Part shown: positions 10,701 to 19,512 of the stretch, piece after piece
How the letters are laid out: the number at the start of each line of letters is the position of its first letter
Position numbering within the stretch: position 1 is the stretch's first letter
Source: Calothrix sp. 336/3
GTDB lineage: Bacteria > Cyanobacteriota > Cyanobacteriia > Cyanobacteriales > Nostocaceae
Length of the DNA: 64,000 nucleotides
Assembly (NCBI RefSeq): GCF_000734895.2
Contig: NZ_CP011382.1
Span: forward strand, 4,566,700 to 4,630,699
Direction of reading: 5' to 3'
The notes under the pieces: model-generated
Seen by the model: only the letters and a program-made list of their open reading frames with translations
Told to the model about the DNA's origin: nothing
Database searches by the model: none
Program-made: the position numbers and the translations under genes

Positions 10701-12348
10701 AAAAGAAATTCTCCGGGAAATTACATCTGCTCACAAAGGGATTAATCAAGCTCTCGATACAGGAGAAGATTGGCAAACACCCCTTGGTAGTTTCTTTACT
10801 GCCAAACCCCTAGGGAAAACTGGAGAAGTTGCCTATATTTATCCCGCAGCAGTTAACTCATACACCGGAATTTCTCGAAATTTATATCGGTTATTTCCCA
10901 AAATTCATGACGACATTGCTGTCAAAACCCTAAGGCATTTTGTCGCTGATATTTCCCGTCTAGTTTTTCCCCGAAGTCTGAATAAACTCTCATCCCGACA
11001 ATTAGAAACCCTAGAGCAATTATTCCTCGATGATTCCCTAGCAATCTTCGATGTTGATATGCTCTACACCAGGTTTATCACCCAAGTCATGCGTGATGAA
11101 TTACAAGTTAAACCGAAATTTGCCTTCGGTTACAGTTTGGGTGAAACTAGCATGATGTCAGCTATGGGAGTTTGGGATAACTTTACCCAAGGAATTATTA
11201 CCTTGCATGAGTCTCCCTTATTTGCTGATAGATTGTCAGGGAAAAAACAATCAGTGAGAGAATTTTGGCAAATGTCCAACTCTCAGGATAATAATTTCTG
11301 GGCTAACTATGTTTTAATGGCAACACCGCAGCAGGTGAGAGAATGCTTAAAACAGGAAACTAAGGTTTATCTTACCCAGATTAATACACCGGAAGAAGTG
11401 GTAATTGCCGGGGAACCATCCGCTTGTGAACGAGTAATTAATACCATCGGTTGTAACGCTCTACGCGCACCCTTCGATCATGTCATTCATTGCCCAGCGA
11501 TGCAATCAGAATACGGAGAAATTGCCAGGGTAAATACCTTACCTATGCAAAAAAATCTTCCTCCTGTGACGATTTATTCTGCGGCAAATTATGCACCTGT
11601 ACAATTAGAAAGTACGGCGATCGCCACTCATATCGCTCAGGGTTTATGTCAACAATTAGACTTTCCTCGCTTAGTTAACCAAGTCTATAACGCAGGAGCG
11701 AGAATCTTTATCGAAACAGGTGCAGGTAATATTTGTTCTCGATGGATAGACAAAATCCTCACTGATAAAGAGCATATCACCATACCCCTAAATCGCCGTG
11801 GTTTAGATGATCATAGCGGTATTATGAAAGCAGTAGCCAAACTTGTGAGTCACCAAGTTAATCTCAACCTATCGCTACTCTACCCACCCGTTACAGAAAC
11901 TCAGCCAAAATCAAAATTTAGCCTCAAAAAAGTCACCCTCGGTGGTAATAGTTTCACGGAAAAAATTCTCACCCCAGAGAATAAGCAACTCTTCCACAAT
12001 ACCTCACAGAAAATCCTCCCCCCTATCTCTAATTTTCCTACTGCACCTCAACCGGAAATAAAATTGCCACCAATATTCACTACTTCCCCCACAGAAATTA
12101 TGGCATCAGATATCATTGATCACAACTTAGAGCCAGAAAAAGAAGTAGAATTAATTTCAGCTACATCTGCAAAACTTAGCAATCATTCAGATATTCCAAC
12201 TACCCACTACGAATATCTCAATCATAATAATACGACTCTACACAAAACCCACCTCAAATTCCTCAAAACCAGACAAGAGTCTAGTCAACAAATGAGTGAA
12301 ATTATGCAATTGCAATTAGCTTGTGTAGAAAAACTACTCAGTCAATAA
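7723..12348 (+). CDS. hglC: HglC-type polyketide synthase: ketosynthase, chain-length factor, acyltransferase-like
   Basis: The protein has 1541 residues and a GTG start preceded by GAGG. The N-terminal ketosynthase is complete: DAACSS with Cys198, ECHATGT and KSNVGH. A second KS-like domain from about residue 465 has TAGENSA where the Cys motif should be (Gly664) and ASGIIP instead of HGTGT, so it is a chain-length-factor-type non-condensing partner. An acyltransferase-like domain follows (GYSLGE around residue 1140). The C-terminal 40 residues contain a helical segment (LHKTHLKFLKTRQESSQQM) that resembles the coil repeats in the HglE-type protein. KS-CLF plus AT corresponds to PfaC/PfaB functions of PUFA synthases. 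It would carry out chain elongation with HglE and HglD. Confidence 0.85.
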   Translation: MEKIAIIGFGCLFPDAKNPEEFWHNLIQQKDSTSDISIEETGVEPGIFYDATKGKVDKIYSLKGAFIRNFKFDPTGYKLPPQFLETLDNTFKWSLYVAKQALQHSGYLDKESVLERCGVILGSLSLPTKYSNQVFAPIYQQILSPAVQELLQQDFQLPGLPISTDAANHNGMISGLPAAIIAQALSLSSTHLCIDAACSSPQYSIRLASHYLWTHKTDLMLAGGISCADPLFIRMLFSGIQGYPENDISRPLDKFSRGMLTAEGVGMVVLKRYSDAIRDGDRVYATICGNGLSNDGKGKHLLSPNSKGQTLAFERAYQEAQINPKDIDYLECHATGTLLGDTTEFQSVESFFGKYQATPFLGSVKSNVGHLLTAAGSVSLIKVLLSMSRGVIPATINITEPMGAENSVISPQRIVTSTTNWAKNSSVKRAAISAFGLGGTNAHIVLEQRKEPEVIIHSEPLETAKIAIVGMDAFFGECDGLDAFERSIYEGKQHFIPLPEKRWHGVEQDTNLLKNYGFVDGKAPLGAYIQDFTIDTISSKIPPNEVEKLNPQQLLLLKVAERALKDAGIKSGTNVAVIIAAETEFSVHQLQQRWDLSWQVKEGLKAENISLPVDKTTQLETILQDAVHQPVDSSEFVSYISNIMASRISALWDFTAPAFTITAGENSAFKAIEIAQHLLTTGEAEAVLVGAIDLAGSLENVVLRQQFAPINTGINTLSYDQKANGWTVGEGAGAIVVKLHEAAKKQQEKIYAVVDGMSFVQKYNSQLDKADISAVHQVSQQALTMAGVKASEVNYLEVFASGIIPKDAAEIQGLIRAYPGNENGLSCAIGSVKSNIGHTYVASGMASLIKTALCLYYRYIPATPQWTGVKNKADFMGSCFYVASESRPWFLDKNAAKRIAAVNSMGIDGNYAHLIMSEAGEEREVNNRFLQQTPFYLFPINGTDRQDIISQLSQLETHIQNGVDLATAASSTFQKFQEKSSGNYTLAILAHNQKEILREITSAHKGINQALDTGEDWQTPLGSFFTAKPLGKTGEVAYIYPAAVNSYTGISRNLYRLFPKIHDDIAVKTLRHFVADISRLVFPRSLNKLSSRQLETLEQLFLDDSLAIFDVDMLYTRFITQVMRDELQVKPKFAFGYSLGETSMMSAMGVWDNFTQGIITLHESPLFADRLSGKKQSVREFWQMSNSQDNNFWANYVLMATPQQVRECLKQETKVYLTQINTPEEVVIAGEPSACERVINTIGCNALRAPFDHVIHCPAMQSEYGEIARVNTLPMQKNLPPVTIYSAANYAPVQLESTAIATHIAQGLCQQLDFPRLVNQVYNAGARIFIETGAGNICSRWIDKILTDKEHITIPLNRRGLDDHSGIMKAVAKLVSHQVNLNLSLLYPPVTETQPKSKFSLKKVTLGGNSFTEKILTPENKQLFHNTSQKILPPISNFPTAPQPEIKLPPIFTTSPTEIMASDIIDHNLEPEKEVELISATSAKLSNHSDIPTTHYEYLNHNNTTLHKTHLKFLKTRQESSQQMSEIMQLQLACVEKLLSQ

Positions 12349-12409
12349 TTGTATCGATTCCCCATTACCTATTTCCTCGCTTCATCTCTCACTCCAAGGA
12401 AACACGAAC

Positions 12410-14080
12410 GTGAAAACTATCGATGCAGTACTAAGTAATCAACATAATGGACTTAGTTTATCTGCCCCATCCTTCACATTTTATCAAACCTGGAAAGGGT
12501 CTTTAGATTGTGTCTCTTTTGCACCAGAAACAATTAAAGAAAAATTACTCAACCTCACTCAACCTTGCTATGTCATCCAAGTGAATGGCAAAATCGGTGT
12601 CACCAATGAAGGATATTTGTCTCCTAGTGAGCATAATCCCCACAGTCAAATTGATTTGTTGATGGCACTTCCTCCCGTACAATTACAACAATTAGGTGAT
12701 ACCAATTTCCTTTCTTTTCATAATGTTAAATATGCCTATTTAACGGGAGCAATGGCTGGGGGAATCGCCTCAGAAGATATGGTAATTGCCCTAGGTAAAG
12801 AACGTATTCTCAGTTCTTTTGGTGCAGGTGGTTTACCCCCAGAACGTCTAGAAGCAGCCATCCAAAAAATTCAACAAGCATTACCTCTAGGTCCCTACGC
12901 TTTCAACTTAATTCATAGTCCTAATGAGCCAGCAATTGAACGTCGTGCCGTTGATTTATATTTAAAGTATGGCGTTCGTACCATCGAAGCTTCGGCATTT
13001 TTGGATTTAACCCTCAATATAGTTTACTATCGAGCCGCAGGATTAAGTATTAACTCTGCCAATGAGATAGAAATTAAAAATAAAATCATTGCTAAAATTT
13101 CCCGTCGGGAAGTTGCAACTAAATTCATGCAACCTGCACCAACAAAAATGTTGCAAGAATTAGTTAGCCAAGGGTTAATAACTGAACTGCAAGCTAATTT
13201 AGCTGCCACAATACCCCTAGCTGATGATATCACCGTTGAAGCTGATTCTGGTGGTCATACTGATAACCGTCCCCTAGTTTGTTTACTCCCTTCAATCATT
13301 GCTTTGCGGGATGAGATTCAAGCTAAATATCAATATGCTAAACCGATTAGAATTGGTGCTGCTGGAGGAATTGCTACCCCAGAATCTGTCCTTGCTGCTT
13401 TCATGATGGGTGCTGCTTATATTGTTACTGGTTCTATTAACCAATCTTGTGTGGAATCGGGAAGTTGTGATCACACAAAACAACTGCTTGCTCAAGCGGA
13501 AATGGCAGATGTGATGATGGCACCTGCTGCGGATATGTTTGAAATGGGAGTGAAACTACAGGTTCTCAAACGAGGAACTATGTTTCCCCTTCGCGCTCAA
13601 AAACTATACGAAATATACAGAAACTATAACTCTATTGACGAAATTCCGATTGCGGAAAAAGAAAAGTTAGAAAAGCAAGTTTTTCGCAAAACCTTAGGGG
13701 AAATTTGGGAAGAAACAGCCACCTATCTTTCACAAAAAAATCCGGAAAAATTGGGAAAAGCTGTAAACAATCCCAAGCTAAAAATGGCATTGATTTTCCG
13801 ATGGTATCTTGGTTTATCTTCTCGTTGGTCTAACACTGGTGAAACCAGCCGACAAGTAGATTACCAAATTTGGTGTGGTCCTGCCATGGGTAGCTTTAAC
13901 GATTGGGTACGAGGCTCCTATTTAGCAGAAGCAAATAATCGTCGGGTTGTGGATATTGCTAATCATTTAATGATAGGGACAGCATTTTTATACCGCATCC
14001 AAAGCCTGAGAATTCAAGGGCTACAACTTTCTGATTACTACACTCAATATTATCCTACTCGCTCTACATTGCAGGTGTAA
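12410..14080 (+). CDS. hglA: PfaD-like flavin-dependent enoyl reductase of the hgl cluster
   Basis: This 556-residue protein uses a GTG start preceded by a CAAGGA ribosome-binding site. It resembles the PfaD family: a TIM-barrel of the 2-nitropropane dioxygenase/enoyl-reductase type, with [40 protein letters not shown] and a [20 protein letters not shown] phosphate-binding region. The C-terminal part ([28 protein letters not shown]) is also typical of PfaD. The expected role is full reduction of the enoyl intermediate so that a saturated chain is made. It lies 61 bp after hglC and 2 bp before the next gene, so co-translation is likely. The symbol hglA is given from its position between hglC and hglB; the family call is stronger than the symbol. 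Confidence 0.8.
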   Translation: MKTIDAVLSNQHNGLSLSAPSFTFYQTWKGSLDCVSFAPETIKEKLLNLTQPCYVIQVNGKIGVTNEGYLSPSEHNPHSQIDLLMALPPVQLQQLGDTNFLSFHNVKYAYLTGAMAGGIASEDMVIALGKERILSSFGAGGLPPERLEAAIQKIQQALPLGPYAFNLIHSPNEPAIERRAVDLYLKYGVRTIEASAFLDLTLNIVYYRAAGLSINSANEIEIKNKIIAKISRREVATKFMQPAPTKMLQELVSQGLITELQANLAATIPLADDITVEADSGGHTDNRPLVCLLPSIIALRDEIQAKYQYAKPIRIGAAGGIATPESVLAAFMMGAAYIVTGSINQSCVESGSCDHTKQLLAQAEMADVMMAPAADMFEMGVKLQVLKRGTMFPLRAQKLYEIYRNYNSIDEIPIAEKEKLEKQVFRKTLGEIWEETATYLSQKNPEKLGKAVNNPKLKMALIFRWYLGLSSRWSNTGETSRQVDYQIWCGPAMGSFNDWVRGSYLAEANNRRVVDIANHLMIGTAFLYRIQSLRIQGLQLSDYYTQYYPTRSTLQV

Positions 14081-14082
14081 AG

Positions 14083-15609
14083 ATGGTGAATCCCAAACAA
14101 TCCTATACAGCAGCAGAAATCCAAGATTGGTTAGTAAAAAATCTGGCTGCAACTTTAAAAGTATCCGCAGAAGAAATCGATATTGAACAACCCTTAGAGG
14201 GTTACGGTTTGGATTCTACCCAAGCAATGGTAATCGTGACAAAAACTGAGAAAATGTTGGGTTTTGAAGTTTCACCAACTTTACTCTGGCACTATCCCAC
14301 GATTGCGACTTTATCCCAAAGATTAGCAGAAGAATCGGAAGAATTAGACACAGAAATTGCCGATTCTGTTGTGAGTAAACGTAGTAAAAATACTGTGGTT
14401 ACTCCTGCGACATTAGATTTAGCAGCAGAAGCTGTACTTGACCCTAGTATTACTCCTCCATCGAGTTATTTTGCTTTTACAGATGCACCCAGTAATGTCT
14501 TTTTGACAGGGGGAACGGGATTTTTAGGTGCATTTATCATGCGGGAATTACTGCAACAAACTGAGGCAGATATTTACTGCTTAGTACGTGCAGAAAATCC
14601 GGAAGCAGGGAAAGTCAAACTACAGCGAAATTTAGAAACCTATGGCATTTGGGATGAAGAATATAGCCCACGCATCATTCCGGTAATTGGCGATTTATCT
14701 CAGCCATTACTAGGGATTAGTCAAGAAGGTTTTCAAATGTTGGCTGCAAATTTAGATAGTATCTATCATAGTGCGGCAACATTGAATTATGTCTATCCCT
14801 ATTCGGCACTAAAAACTCCTAATGTTCTGGGTACTCAAGAAGTATTACGCTTGGCAGCTGCGATGCGGGTTAAACCAGTGCATTATGTTTCCAGTGTGGC
14901 AGTATTTGAGTCACCTTACTATGCTGGTAAAGTGGTGAAGGAAGATGATGGATTTGAGCATTGGCAAGGTATTTTTCTGGGTTATTCCCAAACAAAATGG
15001 GTATCAGAAAAGCTTGTAACAATTGCCCGCGATCGCGGTATCCCTGTCACCATCCATCGCCCTCCATTAATTGCTGGTGATAGCACTACAGGTGTATGTA
15101 ATACCGACGACTTTATCAACTTGGCAATTAAGGGTTGTTTACAGATGGGATGTTTCCCTGATGTTGACTATATGCTGGATGCTTCACCCGTTGATTACGT
15201 CAGTAAGGCAATTGTTCATCTGTCTCTACAAAAATCATCTATCGGCAAAGCATTCCACCTCCAGCATCCGGAACCTGTACATTTTCACAAGTTATTTGAA
15301 TGGATGCAATCCTTCGGTTATCCAATTCAAATTGTTTCCTACCCTGAATGGCAATCTCTATTAATTAATAAATTATCGAGTGCCGAAAATCCTCTCTATA
15401 CTTTGCGACCTTTCCTGTTAGAAAGATGGTCTGATGAACAATTAACAATTCCTGATTTATATTTGCAATCTCGCAGACCAATTATTAGTTGCGAAGAGAC
15501 TGTAAAAGCTTTAGCAGGTAGTGATATTGTTTGTCCACCAATGGATGGGAATTTGTTTATGACCTATTCTGCATTCTTGTTGCAAAACGGCTTTCTTACC
15601 GTTTCTTAG
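14083..15609 (+). CDS. hglB: ACP-thioester reductase HglB (HetM)
   Basis: This 508-residue protein matches the size of HetM/HglB from Anabaena (about 506). An N-terminal acyl carrier domain has YGLDSTQAM with the phosphopantetheine Ser45. From about residue 140 a thioester-reductase domain begins with [17 protein letters not shown] (NAD(P)H-binding GxxGxxG), followed by [13 protein letters not shown] and the catalytic [10 protein letters not shown]. Known role of the family: NADPH-dependent release of the ACP-bound chain, giving the fatty alcohol aglycone of heterocyst glycolipids. The start lies two bases after the stop of the enoyl reductase gene, indicating translational coupling. It is the last gene of the rightward hgl run and converges on hetI. 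Confidence 0.92.
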   Translation: MVNPKQSYTAAEIQDWLVKNLAATLKVSAEEIDIEQPLEGYGLDSTQAMVIVTKTEKMLGFEVSPTLLWHYPTIATLSQRLAEESEELDTEIADSVVSKRSKNTVVTPATLDLAAEAVLDPSITPPSSYFAFTDAPSNVFLTGGTGFLGAFIMRELLQQTEADIYCLVRAENPEAGKVKLQRNLETYGIWDEEYSPRIIPVIGDLSQPLLGISQEGFQMLAANLDSIYHSAATLNYVYPYSALKTPNVLGTQEVLRLAAAMRVKPVHYVSSVAVFESPYYAGKVVKEDDGFEHWQGIFLGYSQTKWVSEKLVTIARDRGIPVTIHRPPLIAGDSTTGVCNTDDFINLAIKGCLQMGCFPDVDYMLDASPVDYVSKAIVHLSLQKSSIGKAFHLQHPEPVHFHKLFEWMQSFGYPIQIVSYPEWQSLLINKLSSAENPLYTLRPFLLERWSDEQLTIPDLYLQSRRPIISCEETVKALAGSDIVCPPMDGNLFMTYSAFLLQNGFLTVS

Positions 15610-15658
15610 GATATCTACCTTGTATAGATTCCCCAAATCTTGATTAGGTGATAAATCT

Positions 15659-15687
15659 GTAGAGATGTTCCACTGGAGCGTCTCTAC
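15659..15687. terminator. Hairpin between convergent hglB and hetI
   Basis: GTAGAGA at 15659-15665 pairs with TCTCTAC at 15681-15687 around a 15-nt loop. The gap between the convergent genes is only 80 bp, so this symmetrical hairpin could end transcription from both sides. The sequence resembles a dispersed GTAGAGA...TCTCTAC repeat common in Nostocales. Confidence 0.65.
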
Positions 15688-15689
15688 TA

Positions 15690-16358
15690 TTAAATGTCTA
15701 AAAATTTTATCTTGATATTTTGGGTAGCGACGACAACTGCGGCACGAAAATTTTCCTTAGGAACAAACTCAAATAGACTCCAATCTCCATCAATATTGAG
15801 ACTTGCGGGAGTATCTAAAGATAAATTTATTTCGATTTTATCTAGTTGAGTGATACCCGTCCCAATTGCTTTTAAATAAGCTTCTTTACAAGTCCAGTAG
15901 CGGAAAAATACCTGTTGTTGCTGGTGCGGGGGTAGCGATCGCACTACTTCATATTCCCTTGGGGAAAAAAATCTTGCTGCTAAGGACTCCACATCACTGA
16001 CTGAGCGAGTGTATTCTAAGTCCACACCAACGAGGTGATGCTGACACACAGCGCATAAAGCTAAATCCTGGGAATGGGATAAGTTAAAATGAATACAACT
16101 TTCAGCAAAAATATCATCTAGAATGGGCTTACCTTTAGCTTCATAGGTAAATTGGACAGCTTGCGCCTCTACATCTAAATAACTACCTAGAATTGTCCGC
16201 AACATTCCACGACTGACAATAAAACGTTGGCGATGTTGAGGAAAACGAAACCTCTCTGCACGATGTATTTCGTCAATGGATAGGGTATTTAGTAACCTAT
16301 TTAACTCACTTTCCCCTCGTTCTAATTTAATTTGCCACAGGTGAACTTCATTGTTCAT
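15690..16358 (-). CDS. hetI: 4'-phosphopantetheinyl transferase HetI
   Basis: This 222-residue Sfp-type transferase has the VGVDLEYTR motif (Mg-binding Asp/Glu), RFFSPREYEVV, and the FRYWTCKEAYLKAIGTGI signature that binds CoA. It converts apo-ACPs to holo form; in cyanobacteria HetI is usually the main or only such enzyme and serves fatty-acid as well as glycolipid ACPs. It is somewhat shorter than the PCC 7120 protein (about 237). It converges with hglB and is divergent from a DevC-type permease gene, sharing a 147-bp upstream region. In PCC 7120 hetN lies between hglB and hetI; here only 80 bp separate them. Confidence 0.93.
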   Translation of the reverse strand: MNNEVHLWQIKLERGESELNRLLNTLSIDEIHRAERFRFPQHRQRFIVSRGMLRTILGSYLDVEAQAVQFTYEAKGKPILDDIFAESCIHFNLSHSQDLALCAVCQHHLVGVDLEYTRSVSDVESLAARFFSPREYEVVRSLPPHQQQQVFFRYWTCKEAYLKAIGTGITQLDKIEINLSLDTPASLNIDGDWSLFEFVPKENFRAAVVVATQNIKIKFLDI

Positions 16359-16505
16359 TATCTAATTAACTTCTTGTGAAATACTAATTTACAATATATT
16401 TTTTCTATTGTAAGAGTGAGAATTAAGAAAATTTTTGTCTTCCTTTCTATGACTGAGTACTATCTTTAAGAATATCACTTACCATTATCAACCACCCCTT
16501 AAACA

Positions 16506-17672
16506 ATGCTACGTAGATGGTTTCATGCAACCGCCCTTGGTTGGCGGCAGTTGGTGAAAGAAAAGAATCGTTTTGCTGTAGCAATTTTGGGGATTGCCTT
16601 TGCTGATATTCTCATTTATGCCCAAATGGGTTTTGAAGCATCATTATTTGAGAGTTCTACTGCTCCACAAAAAAGTTTTAATGCTGACTTAGTATTAGTC
16701 AATTCGCAGTTTCGGACTGTCTATTCCGCTAAGAATATTCCCAGAGAAAGATTACAGCAGGTATTAGGTTTTAATGGTGTAGATTCTGTGAGTCCATTAT
16801 ATATTGCTGTGGGCAAGTGGAAGAACCCTGAAAATCACCAGAAACAGAGTATTTTAGTATTTGGTATAGACCCAAGAACCCAGGCTTTTAAGTTACCAGA
16901 AGTTAATCAGAATCTGCAACAGTTACAGAAGTTAAATACTGTTTTATTTGATCGTGCTTCTTTCCCAGATTATGGGGCGATCGCCAGTCTGTATGCTCAA
17001 AAATCTTTGGTGGAAGCAGAGCTAAACGGGATGAATGTCCGAGTTGCTGGTTTATTTAGTTTGGGTGCTTCCTTTGCGGCATATGGTAACGTCATTATCA
17101 GTGATTCTACCTTTATGTTGTTATTTTCTGACAGACACCCCAATCAGGTACAACTAGGCTTAATTAAGCTCAAACCGGGTGCTAATCGTCAAGAAGTGGT
17201 AGATAATTTACGGAATAATTTACCTAATGATGTACAAGTTTTGACACCAGAAGAATTAAATCGCAGTGAAAAATCCTACTGGGCAAAAAAAACACCCTTT
17301 GGTTTTATCTTTGGTCTAGGGGTGGTGGTATCTTTTGTGATTGGTGTGGTGATTGTTTACCAAATTATCTACGTAGATTTGAATGACCATTTACCAGAAT
17401 ATGCCATGCTTAAGGCTATTGGTTATAGCGATCGCTATCTCATTCTAGTACTGGTACAGCAATCTTTATTCCTGGCACTCCTGGGCTATCTTCCGGCTTT
17501 TCTGATTTCCTTGGGCATTTATCAAACAGTCGCTACCACCACAATGTTACCGATTTTTATGACTATGGAACGAGGGGTTCATGTGCTGATTCTTACCGTA
17601 TCTATGTGTCTAATTGCCACAGCTAGTGCAGTACATAAATTACAATCTGCTGACCCTGGGGATATTTTCTAG
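16506..17672 (+). CDS. DevC-type ABC transporter permease (orphan)
   Basis: This 388-residue membrane protein has the MacB/FtsX-like layout of the DevC family: one N-terminal membrane segment (FAVAILGIAFADILIYAQMGF), a large periplasmic domain of about 220 residues, and three C-terminal membrane segments (around 265-290, 310-335, 355-375), with EYAMLKAIGYSDRYL between the first and second. DevC works with the membrane-fusion protein DevB and the ATPase DevA; DevBCA and TolC-like HgdD export heterocyst glycolipids in PCC 7120. No devB or devA lies next to this gene, so it must use partners encoded elsewhere or be a relic. Its place beside hetI suggests a link to glycolipid or envelope export, but this is inferred. 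Confidence 0.8.
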   Translation: MLRRWFHATALGWRQLVKEKNRFAVAILGIAFADILIYAQMGFEASLFESSTAPQKSFNADLVLVNSQFRTVYSAKNIPRERLQQVLGFNGVDSVSPLYIAVGKWKNPENHQKQSILVFGIDPRTQAFKLPEVNQNLQQLQKLNTVLFDRASFPDYGAIASLYAQKSLVEAELNGMNVRVAGLFSLGASFAAYGNVIISDSTFMLLFSDRHPNQVQLGLIKLKPGANRQEVVDNLRNNLPNDVQVLTPEELNRSEKSYWAKKTPFGFIFGLGVVVSFVIGVVIVYQIIYVDLNDHLPEYAMLKAIGYSDRYLILVLVQQSLFLALLGYLPAFLISLGIYQTVATTTMLPIFMTMERGVHVLILTVSMCLIATASAVHKLQSADPGDIF

Positions 17673-18598
17673 AAACAGTGAATTATTGCTTACATAGATT
17701 TAAGTAAAGATAAGGAATTTAGGGGATTTAAATAACCTATTTTATACCAATATTATTTTACAAATTTTCTATATTATTGACTATCTGATTTCCTAGACGG
17801 GATGCGTCTTCCATCTCAAAGGATATAAAATAAAGATAAGTTGGTGCGTGATAGCAAAATCGATTTACTTGGTTACGATTGATTATTCATCGTCGCTATC
17901 ATCTACCGAAATGATGTAACAAGAATAATGCCATAATTTTTGTGGAGCGTTCATCCTGTCCGTTTATGAGCGACAAGATGCTTTACACATGGTTTTATCA
18001 CTCCTAGGAGACACAGCTAAGAACTCTGACATAGCAGAGCTAAAAGAGTTTCCCCAGAAATGTGTTTCTAGCATTTCTGACTACTGGCGATCGCCTAACA
18101 ACTCCCATGGAGTATTACCCAAGAGCGGAATTTCGCCACTAGCTAGAGGCTAATAGCTTGCACCAATGTCAATCAGAGCCTAAGTACTGGGTTTCTCAAC
18201 TAAAAATCAAGGTTTGATGATAATTCCCTCAAGGAAATCAACATTCCCCGCCAAAAGAACTTCATGAAATAAGTAATATATTGTCTGACGGTGGGGGAAG
18301 AATCCCTGCTTCCTTGGAATATCTGGATGCTTCACCAGACAAGACTTTGTTCCGTGTAACAGGGTACTTTTCCTGTGGAGATATTAAAGAGGTTAATTGT
18401 CTTATTTTTGCGACTTATCGCTATGTCATACCTCGCTTTTTCCTCGGCTGCAAGATATAATGCACTATTTTAGCTGCATTGTTACTTCACCACTGAAGTG
18501 ACAAAGAATTGTCAGCCTGTGAAAAAACCAAAATCTCATACACAAATCTAGCTGTATCACACTGCTAGAAACATACTTATTCCTAACTATTATTAATT
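17673..18598. other. Long non-coding region with nested hairpins
   Basis: This 926-bp gap holds no convincing gene. An open stretch of about 70 codons at 17940-18153 has no good start codon upstream. Around 18281-18342 the sequence can fold as nested hairpins: GTCTGACGGTG against CACCAGAC, enclosing GGAAG against CTTCC. This could be a small RNA or a leader of the downstream lipoprotein gene, but I recognise no known RNA family. Confidence 0.4.
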
Positions 18599-19198
18599 AT
18601 GAAATCGTCATTACGTCATCAAGCTGTCTTGGCAGCTGCCTCCTTAGGCTTGGTGTTCATTTCTACCGCTTGCGCTGGGATCAGTTTTTCCGTAGAAGGC
18701 GATCCCGCCCAGTCAGATATATCAAAATCCGTAGCTGATAACACATTACAGGTGACTAATACGGGCACAAATACGGTGGTGTCTACAACGGCGATCGCCT
18801 CCACAGCCTTAACATCCACAAATCAGGCAAACGTCTTTACCTACAGCAAGAATAATCGGGCTAAAGGTTCCCAGATAGGGACTTTACGGATGAGTAACCA
18901 AACTAATCAGCCTGTGCGTATAGCCTTACTTTCACGGAAAGCTGGCACTAAAAATATTACATCAAATCCCGAAAATAATTTACCCGCCCACTGGGACTTT
19001 GCTCCCCAAGAAGGTAGCGAAAAGGGTCTACTGCTTTCTTTGCCCCAGGGCAAGCTCAAGCTGACAAAGGGAGATATTCTTGTAGCCTTTGCCCAAGATG
19101 GTTCCCGTCGCTACTGGGGACCCTACGTAGTCGGGGAAACTTCCTTACCCGCTTGGGATGCTAGTCAAAAAGAATGGCAATTAATTTTAGGTCAATAG
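18599..19198 (+). CDS. Putative secreted lipoprotein of unknown function
   Basis: This 199-residue protein starts with a basic N-terminus and a hydrophobic core ending in a lipobox-like ISTAC (Cys25), consistent with signal peptidase II processing. A Ser/Thr/Ala-rich stretch follows (about 35-90). A compact C-terminal domain (about 95-199) contains repeated GTLRMSNQTNQPVRIALLS-like strands and ends with YWGPYVVGETSLPAWD. I do not recognise a named family. It is probably anchored at the outer or plasma membrane. The last 13 bases including the stop codon are duplicated in tandem just downstream. Confidence 0.65.
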   Translation: MKSSLRHQAVLAAASLGLVFISTACAGISFSVEGDPAQSDISKSVADNTLQVTNTGTNTVVSTTAIASTALTSTNQANVFTYSKNNRAKGSQIGTLRMSNQTNQPVRIALLSRKAGTKNITSNPENNLPAHWDFAPQEGSEKGLLLSLPQGKLKLTKGDILVAFAQDGSRRYWGPYVVGETSLPAWDASQKEWQLILGQ

Positions 19199-19211
19199 TT
19201 TAGGTCAATAG
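19186..19211 (+). repeat. 13-bp tandem duplication spanning a stop codon
   Basis: TTTAGGTCAATAG occurs twice without interruption (19186-19198 and 19199-19211). The first copy ends exactly with the TAG stop of the lipoprotein gene. Confidence 0.9.
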
Positions 19212-19512
19212 TCGAGACATACCTAGGGGAGTAGGGGGAAAGGTTGCTTTGTCGCCTATACTCAATTGTCGATTTAGTGGTAATTTTAAAAACAATCAAT
19301 TTCCGAACAAAATTCCCATCACCAACGACTATTGAATTAATAGAGGATAGGGAACTGGAAAATCGCCAAGCTGAAATTCAGTCACCAGGCGACAGTTTAT
19401 AGAGAACAGTAACTTTTCTGGTACTAATAACTGAATAACTAGTTTTGTGATTTTCCCACCTACAATTAGGAATCTCCAATCCCCATATCGATTGACTTAT
19501 GACCATTGACTA
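19212..19512. other. Intergenic gap before the glycosyltransferase gene
   Basis: This gap of about 300 bp carries TGACTAATGACTAA-like heptameric repeat remnants immediately upstream of the glycosyltransferase start. No gene or defined promoter is visible. Confidence 0.4.

Noticed and set aside
17940-18153. Open stretch of about 70 codons in the gap after the DevC-type gene
   Set aside because: No suitable start codon near its beginning and no protein-like pattern; more likely non-coding.
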